DNA of 8,835 bases from JBCBWG01 sp964579305 (GTDB lineage Bacteria; Pseudomonadota; Alphaproteobacteria; Rhizobiales; Hyphomicrobiaceae): assembly GCA_964579305.1 (NCBI GenBank), contig CAZOGY010000135.1, positions 1-8,835 on the forward strand. The letters are read 5' to 3'. Made by a program: the position numbers and the translations under genes. The notes below the pieces were generated by a model. The model saw only the letters and a program-made list of their open reading frames with translations, was not told the origin of the DNA and made no database searches. Below, piece after piece: positions 5,448 to 8,835 of the stretch (its first letter is position 1; each line of letters opens with the position of its first letter).

Positions 5448-6248
5448 GTGCCTCGGGATGAAGAGAGCGCGCAATCGGGTCAGAGAACGCAAGACACCCC
5501 TTTGACTGGGCCCCGCGCTGCAGATGATGCCGCAAGGCTTACCGTCAAGGTTTGGCGCGGCGGTGACGACGGCTACTATGCCGTGTTTGAGGTGCCGCGG
5601 CGGGCCAATCAAACCGTGCTTGATGTCGTCACCTACATCCAGCGCCATCTTGACCCAACGGTGAGTTATCGCTTTGCGTGCCGCGTTGGGATGTGTGGTT
5701 CGTGCGGAATGACAGTGAACGGTGCGCCGCGCTGGACGTGCCGGACGCATGTTTCGAAGGTCGTTTCGGCTGACGAAGATACGCTCGAAATCGGGCCGCT
5801 TGCCAATTTGCCGGTGATCAAAGATCTTGCCACGGACATGAGCCGCTTTTTTGAAAAGTGGCAGCAGGCCAAGGGTACATTTGTTGGCTCGCGCACGCGC
5901 AAAGACCCGATTGCGCCAATCCGTCCCGACGCGCCGGAACGCGCGGCTGCCAACGCAGCGATCGAGTGCATAAACTGTGGCGTATGTTTTGCTGCGTGCG
6001 ATACCGCGCGTTGGAACCCGGATTACCTGGGCCCGGCGGCACTCAATCGCGCATGGACTTTAGTCAACGACACGCGCGACGCGGGCCAGGCGGAGCGATT
6101 GTCAGCCCTGGCGCAAAATGGCGGATGCCATGCGTGCCATTCGCACCAGTCGTGCGTGGCCCACTGTCCAAAGGGATTGAACCCGACAGCGTCGATTGCA
6201 GGCCTCAAGCGGCGGACGATGTCGGCCTATCTGCGGGGCGAGATTTGA
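5448..6248 (+). CDS. sdhB: Succinate dehydrogenase/fumarate reductase iron-sulfur subunit
   Basis: 266 residues from GTG 5448 (alternatives ATG 5424 or 5430). This subunit passes electrons between the flavoprotein and the membrane quinone site. A plant-type [2Fe-2S] domain carries Cys78, 83, 86 and 98 (ACRVGMCGSCG...WTC). A ferredoxin-like domain carries Cys174, 177, 180 and 184 (CINCGVCFAAC) and the CHSHQSCVAHCPKGLNP block with Cys230, 236 and 240, so ligands for the usual 2Fe-2S, 4Fe-4S and 3Fe-4S clusters are present. The CINCG.C.AAC, NP.YLGPAAL and RDAG stretch is closer to E. coli FrdB than to mitochondrial-type SdhB. Asp replaces the usual Pro after the 4Fe-4S motif, and there is an extra Cys227 in CHAC. 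An N-terminal stretch of about 25 residues is probably disordered. Its stop overlaps the next ATG (TGATG). The succinate-or-fumarate direction is not settled. Confidence 0.93.
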   Translation: MPRDEESAQSGQRTQDTPLTGPRAADDAARLTVKVWRGGDDGYYAVFEVPRRANQTVLDVVTYIQRHLDPTVSYRFACRVGMCGSCGMTVNGAPRWTCRTHVSKVVSADEDTLEIGPLANLPVIKDLATDMSRFFEKWQQAKGTFVGSRTRKDPIAPIRPDAPERAAANAAIECINCGVCFAACDTARWNPDYLGPAALNRAWTLVNDTRDAGQAERLSALAQNGGCHACHSHQSCVAHCPKGLNPTASIAGLKRRTMSAYLRGEI

Positions 6249-6586
6249 TGGGCTTGCGGCTCTATATCCTGCAGCGGGTGTCGGCAGCGCTTATGCTGCC
6301 ACTGCTGTTTGGCCATCTGGCCATCATCTTTTATGCAACGACCACCAAGCTAACGGCGGCAGACATCCTCGGGCGCACCGAGGGTAGCGTCGGCTGGGCG
6401 TTGTTTTATTCCGCTTTTGTCGTTCTGGTCGCAATCCATGGCGCGATTGGTTTTGCCACGATCGCGCGGGAATGGTTCGGGCTTCCGGCGGCGCGGCAGG
6501 GCTATGTGATGGGCGCGGTTGGCCTGGTTTTGCTTCTGTTGGGGCTCCGCGCGGTGTTCGCTGTCATCTGGCCGGGCGGAGTGTGA
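6248..6586 (+). CDS. Complex II membrane anchor, cytochrome b-type (first)
   Basis: 112 residues with three predicted membrane helices (about 13-31, 49-72 and 86-107). It starts with ATG overlapping the iron-sulfur gene stop by one base, which indicates translational coupling. RLYILQRVSAALMLPLLFGHL places His23 in helix 1, and VAIHGAIG places His64 in helix 2, both candidate axial ligands for heme b, as in SdhC/SdhD proteins. With its partner it should bind quinone and dock the iron-sulfur subunit on the cytoplasmic face. Assignment rests on size, topology, histidines and operon position between subunits B and A. A strict SdhC or SdhD label is not justified from sequence alone. The upstream part of the same frame overlapping the iron-sulfur gene is noncoding. 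Confidence 0.88.
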   Translation: MGLRLYILQRVSAALMLPLLFGHLAIIFYATTTKLTAADILGRTEGSVGWALFYSAFVVLVAIHGAIGFATIAREWFGLPAARQGYVMGAVGLVLLLLGLRAVFAVIWPGGV

Positions 6587-6587
6587 C

Positions 6588-6953
6588 ATGACGATTGCTA
6601 CGGAACATCGCCGCGATCAGGCACACAGGCGCAACCTCTTGTGGTGGGCAGCGCTGGTTCACCGTGTTTCCGGCTTGGCGCTTGTCTGCTTCCTGCCGCT
6701 TCATTTCCTGGCGCTGGGTCTGGCCATTGAAGGGGCTGGCGCGCTTGAAGGTTTCTTGCGATGGACGGACGCGCCGTTTGTCAAGCTGAGCGAGACGGTC
6801 CTGGTCTTTCTGTTGGCCGTGCACGCGATTGGCGGTGTGCGGCTTCTGGCCCTTGAGAACCTGAATTGGCGGGATGACCACAAGAACCTCGCCGGCGTTG
6901 CGTTTGCGATCGCCGCGGCGGTTGCAGCGCTGTTCTTCCTTCGCGTCATTTAG
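6588..6953 (+). CDS. Complex II membrane anchor, cytochrome b556-type (second)
   Basis: 121 residues. The ATG at 6588 lies one base after the previous stop, with GGAG at a good distance upstream. There are three predicted membrane helices (about 26-46, 68-90 and 100-119). The N-terminal WWAALVHRVSGLAL has the H-R-x-S-G signature of the SdhC/cytochrome b556 family (His25), followed by His39 (LPLHFLAL) and His79 (LLAVHAIGGVRLL), the latter two placed like heme b ligands. KLSE before helix 2 is also typical. Together with the preceding gene this gives a two-protein, six-helix anchor, with enough histidines for one or two hemes. The stop TAG overlaps the start of the 6952-7009 palindrome, and 131 bases separate it from the flavoprotein gene. 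Confidence 0.9.
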   Translation: MTIATEHRRDQAHRRNLLWWAALVHRVSGLALVCFLPLHFLALGLAIEGAGALEGFLRWTDAPFVKLSETVLVFLLAVHAIGGVRLLALENLNWRDDHKNLAGVAFAIAAAVAALFFLRVI

Positions 6954-7009
6954 AGCATCATCCGACCACACGAGACCGCGATTACGGTCAGGTGGACGGA
7001 TATTGCTCT
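6952..7009 (+). repeat. 58-nt imperfect palindrome between the anchor and flavoprotein genes
   Basis: Nested arms pair as AGAGCA/TGCTCT, ATCCG/CGGAT, CCAC/GTGG and GACCG/CGGTC around loop CGATTA, about 20 base pairs with small internal loops. It begins within the anchor stop codon. The outer AGAGCA..ATCC arm resembles, from memory, dispersed intergenic palindromes of rhizobial genomes. It has no following T run, so it is more likely an mRNA-stabilising, processing or REP-like element than a terminator. Confidence 0.7.
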
Positions 7010-7071
7010 CGTGTTGTGTCATTGAGCCAGGGCCCCAAAAACGCGATAGCGCCTGGGCCAGAACGATCAAC

Positions 7072-7076
7072 AGGAG
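7072..7076 (+). promoter_or_regulatory. Ribosome binding site of the flavoprotein gene
   Basis: AGGAG lies eight bases before ATG 7085. It allows independent translation initiation after the 131-base gap that follows the anchor genes and confirms the start. Confidence 0.7.
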
Positions 7077-7084
7077 CCGCCGGC

Positions 7085-8835
7085 ATGGGCGTAGGTGTGC
7101 GCGATCTTCAACGATCCAAAACCGATATCCTCATCCTGGGATCAGGTGGCGCCGGCTTGTTTGCCGCGCTCCATGCCCACCGCGCTGCGCCGGATATGAC
7201 GGTGACAATCGCCACGAAGGGTCTGCTCGGCAAATCTGGTTGTACGCGGATGGTTCAAGGCGGCTACAACGTGGCGCTGCAACCTGGTGACTCCGTCGAA
7301 CGTCATTTCATGGACACGATTGAGGGCGGCAAGTGGCTGCCGGATCAGGACCTGGCATGGCGGCTGGTCGCAACGGCGCCCGAACGCGTGCACGAGCTTG
7401 AAAACGAGGTTGGTTGCTTTTTTGACCGAAATCCAGATGGCTCGCTGCATGGTAAGGCGTTTGCCGGTCAGACCTTCGACCGGACCGTGCATAAGGGCGA
7501 TCTCACGGGCATTGAGATCATCAACCGCTTGATGGAGCAGGTCTGGGCAAGACCGATCAATCGGTTGGAAGAGCACCGCGCCGTGGCACTTATCAAGGAT
7601 CGCGCGGGCGACGGTCTGGCTGGCGTTTTAATGATCGACGTGCGTACGGGCGCTTTTCATCTGGTGCAGGCGCGCGCGGTATTGCTCGCGACCGGGGGCG
7701 GGCCGACGATGTACCGCTACCACACGCCATCCGGCGACAAGTCGATGGACGGCCTGGCCATGGCACTGCGCGCGGGACTGGCGCTGCGTGACATGGAGAT
7801 GGTGCAGTTTCATCCCACGGGCCTGTTGGCTGGACCCGATACGCGGATGACTGGAACTGTCCTTGAAGAGGGATTGCGCGGGGCCGGCGGGCAGTTGCTG
7901 AACGGCGACGGCGATAGGTTTATGTCGCAGTATGATCCCAAAGCGGAGCGGGCGACGCGTGATGTCGTCTCGCGGGCGATTTACGCGGAAATGAAAGCTG
8001 GCCGGACGACGCCCAATGGCGGCGTCTTTATCCAGATGAGCCATCTGGGTCCCGATAACGTGCGCCGCCAATTCAAGGGAATGGTGGAGCGGTGTGCCGA
8101 TTGCGGGTTCGACCTGGCCAGCGGCCGTGTGGAGGTCGTGCCAACCGCGCATTATCACATGGGCGGTGTGGTTTGCGGCATCGATACCGAAACCGCAATT
8201 GCAGGGCTGTTCGTGGCTGGTGAGGACGCTGGCGGTGTCCACGGTGCGAACCGTCTTGGGGGCAACGGCGTGGCAAACTCTACCGTGTTCGGGGGCATTG
8301 CGGGAGACGTGATGCCAGGGTTCGTCAGCCGGAATACGGGTTGGCGCACGCCTGATGAAGATGCGATCGTCGATGCAATCGCCGCTGTCGAGGCGCCGTT
8401 CGATCGGGCACCCGCTGATCTTACGAGCGTGCGCGAGGCTCTACTCGATCTCATGTGGACCGACGTCGGTGTGATCCGCGAACGCAGCGGCATGGAGCGC
8501 GCCCTATCGGAACTCGATGCACTGTATGACACACTTCAGCGATGTGGCGTGCGCGACAGCGACCGCCGCTTTAATATGACGTGGCATGATTGGCTTAATC
8601 TTGAAAGCCAGATTACCGCGTCAAAAGTCATTACGGCTGCGGCGCTGGCGCGAGAAAACAGCCGTGGTGCACATTTCCGCAGCGATTTTCCCGAAGCTGG
8701 TGCGCTCGAAACATCAACCTATACAAGCGCAATCCTTCAAAATGGGACGGTGAAAGTCGACGCAGTACCCGTCCAATTCACGCGCATCCGTCCAGGCGAA
8801 ACGCTCCTGGACGAACCGCTACAGGCGGCGGAGTA
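7085..8835 (+). CDS. sdhA: Succinate dehydrogenase/fumarate reductase flavoprotein subunit, Cys at the flavinylation site (open at window edge)
   Basis: 583 complete codons, ending in TA at the window edge, so the stop may be one base away. It is the catalytic FAD subunit that interconverts succinate and fumarate. The Rossmann motif DILILGSGGAGLFAA is at 14-28. Dicarboxylate and proton-transfer residues are kept: QFHPTG (His243), LEEGLRG (Glu262), TRDVVS (Arg292), PTAHYHMGG (His356) and HGANRLGGN (Arg390). The C-terminal ENSRGAHFRSD (524-534) is typical of SdhA/FrdA rather than a random flavoprotein. In covalent enzymes the flavin histidine sits in S-H-T-x-A-A-x-G-G; here the aligned residue is Cys53 in SGCTRMVQGG. 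FAD is therefore not histidyl-linked. L-aspartate oxidase is the main alternative, but the iron-sulfur and anchor genes beside it argue for complex II. Confidence 0.93.
   Translation, partial: MGVGVRDLQRSKTDILILGSGGAGLFAALHAHRAAPDMTVTIATKGLLGKSGCTRMVQGGYNVALQPGDSVERHFMDTIEGGKWLPDQDLAWRLVATAPERVHELENEVGCFFDRNPDGSLHGKAFAGQTFDRTVHKGDLTGIEIINRLMEQVWARPINRLEEHRAVALIKDRAGDGLAGVLMIDVRTGAFHLVQARAVLLATGGGPTMYRYHTPSGDKSMDGLAMALRAGLALRDMEMVQFHPTGLLAGPDTRMTGTVLEEGLRGAGGQLLNGDGDRFMSQYDPKAERATRDVVSRAIYAEMKAGRTTPNGGVFIQMSHLGPDNVRRQFKGMVERCADCGFDLASGRVEVVPTAHYHMGGVVCGIDTETAIAGLFVAGEDAGGVHGANRLGGNGVANSTVFGGIAGDVMPGFVSRNTGWRTPDEDAIVDAIAAVEAPFDRAPADLTSVREALLDLMWTDVGVIRERSGMERALSELDALYDTLQRCGVRDSDRRFNMTWHDWLNLESQITASKVITAAALARENSRGAHFRSDFPEAGALETSTYTSAILQNGTVKVDAVPVQFTRIRPGETLLDEPLQAAE

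Noticed and set aside
6564..7070. 168-aa reverse ORF across the second anchor gene
   Set aside because: It is highly charged, has no domain, and lies opposite a clear cytochrome b-type anchor; its first part only reads the palindrome.
7628..8242. 204-aa reverse ORF opposite the flavoprotein gene
   Set aside because: It is fully antisense to the conserved SdhA motifs, with low-complexity His/Arg composition and no upstream signals.

Overview
This GC-rich window (my estimate, about 60%) looks like a chromosomal segment from an alphaproteobacterium, probably a rhizobial-type lineage (Hyphomicrobiales). The evidence is the codon style, the small secreted hypothetical proteins, and a hairpin at 6952-7009 whose AGAGCA...ATCCG arm resembles, from memory, intergenic palindromes common in rhizobial genomes. 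The placement is inference. No phage, transposon, integrase or CRISPR feature was seen.

Layout, left to right. (1) The 3' part of a tRNA-Gly(CCC) with encoded CCA ends at 58. (2) A small secreted, basic protein with eight cysteines (286-645) has a strong Shine-Dalgarno and a good intrinsic terminator (681-710). (3) About 600 bases with no convincing gene follow, apart from a doubtful 51-aa reverse-strand ORF (709-864). (4) A HIT-family nucleotide hydrolase/transferase (1315-1731) converges on a membrane-anchored, FMN/3Fe-4S glutamate synthase-like protein (1769-3475, reverse). (5) A secreted two-domain protein of unknown function with a GNNGAFG-repeat linker (3797-4999, reverse) is followed by its own terminator (3720-3741). 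(6) After a divergent intergenic region, a forward operon runs to the window edge: iron-sulfur subunit (5448-6248), two small membrane cytochrome b-type anchors (6248-6586 and 6588-6953) and flavoprotein (7085-8835, open at the edge).

The operon encodes a complete complex II-type enzyme (succinate dehydrogenase or fumarate reductase) in the order B, anchor, anchor, A. This differs from sdhCDAB, which is usual for the main TCA-cycle enzyme of alphaproteobacteria. The flavoprotein keeps the dicarboxylate-handling residues (His243, Glu262, Arg292, His356, Arg390) but has Cys53 where covalently flavinylated SdhA/FrdA has histidine. The iron-sulfur subunit resembles E. coli FrdB (CINCG..AAC; GPAA), with Asp instead of Pro after the 4Fe-4S motif. 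I infer a paralogous, possibly fumarate-reducing or alternative-substrate complex with non-histidyl FAD. It is the most interesting system in the window. A 58-nt imperfect palindrome separates the second anchor gene from the flavoprotein gene and could tune their relative expression.

The other genes are single transcription units with no evident functional link to the complex II operon.
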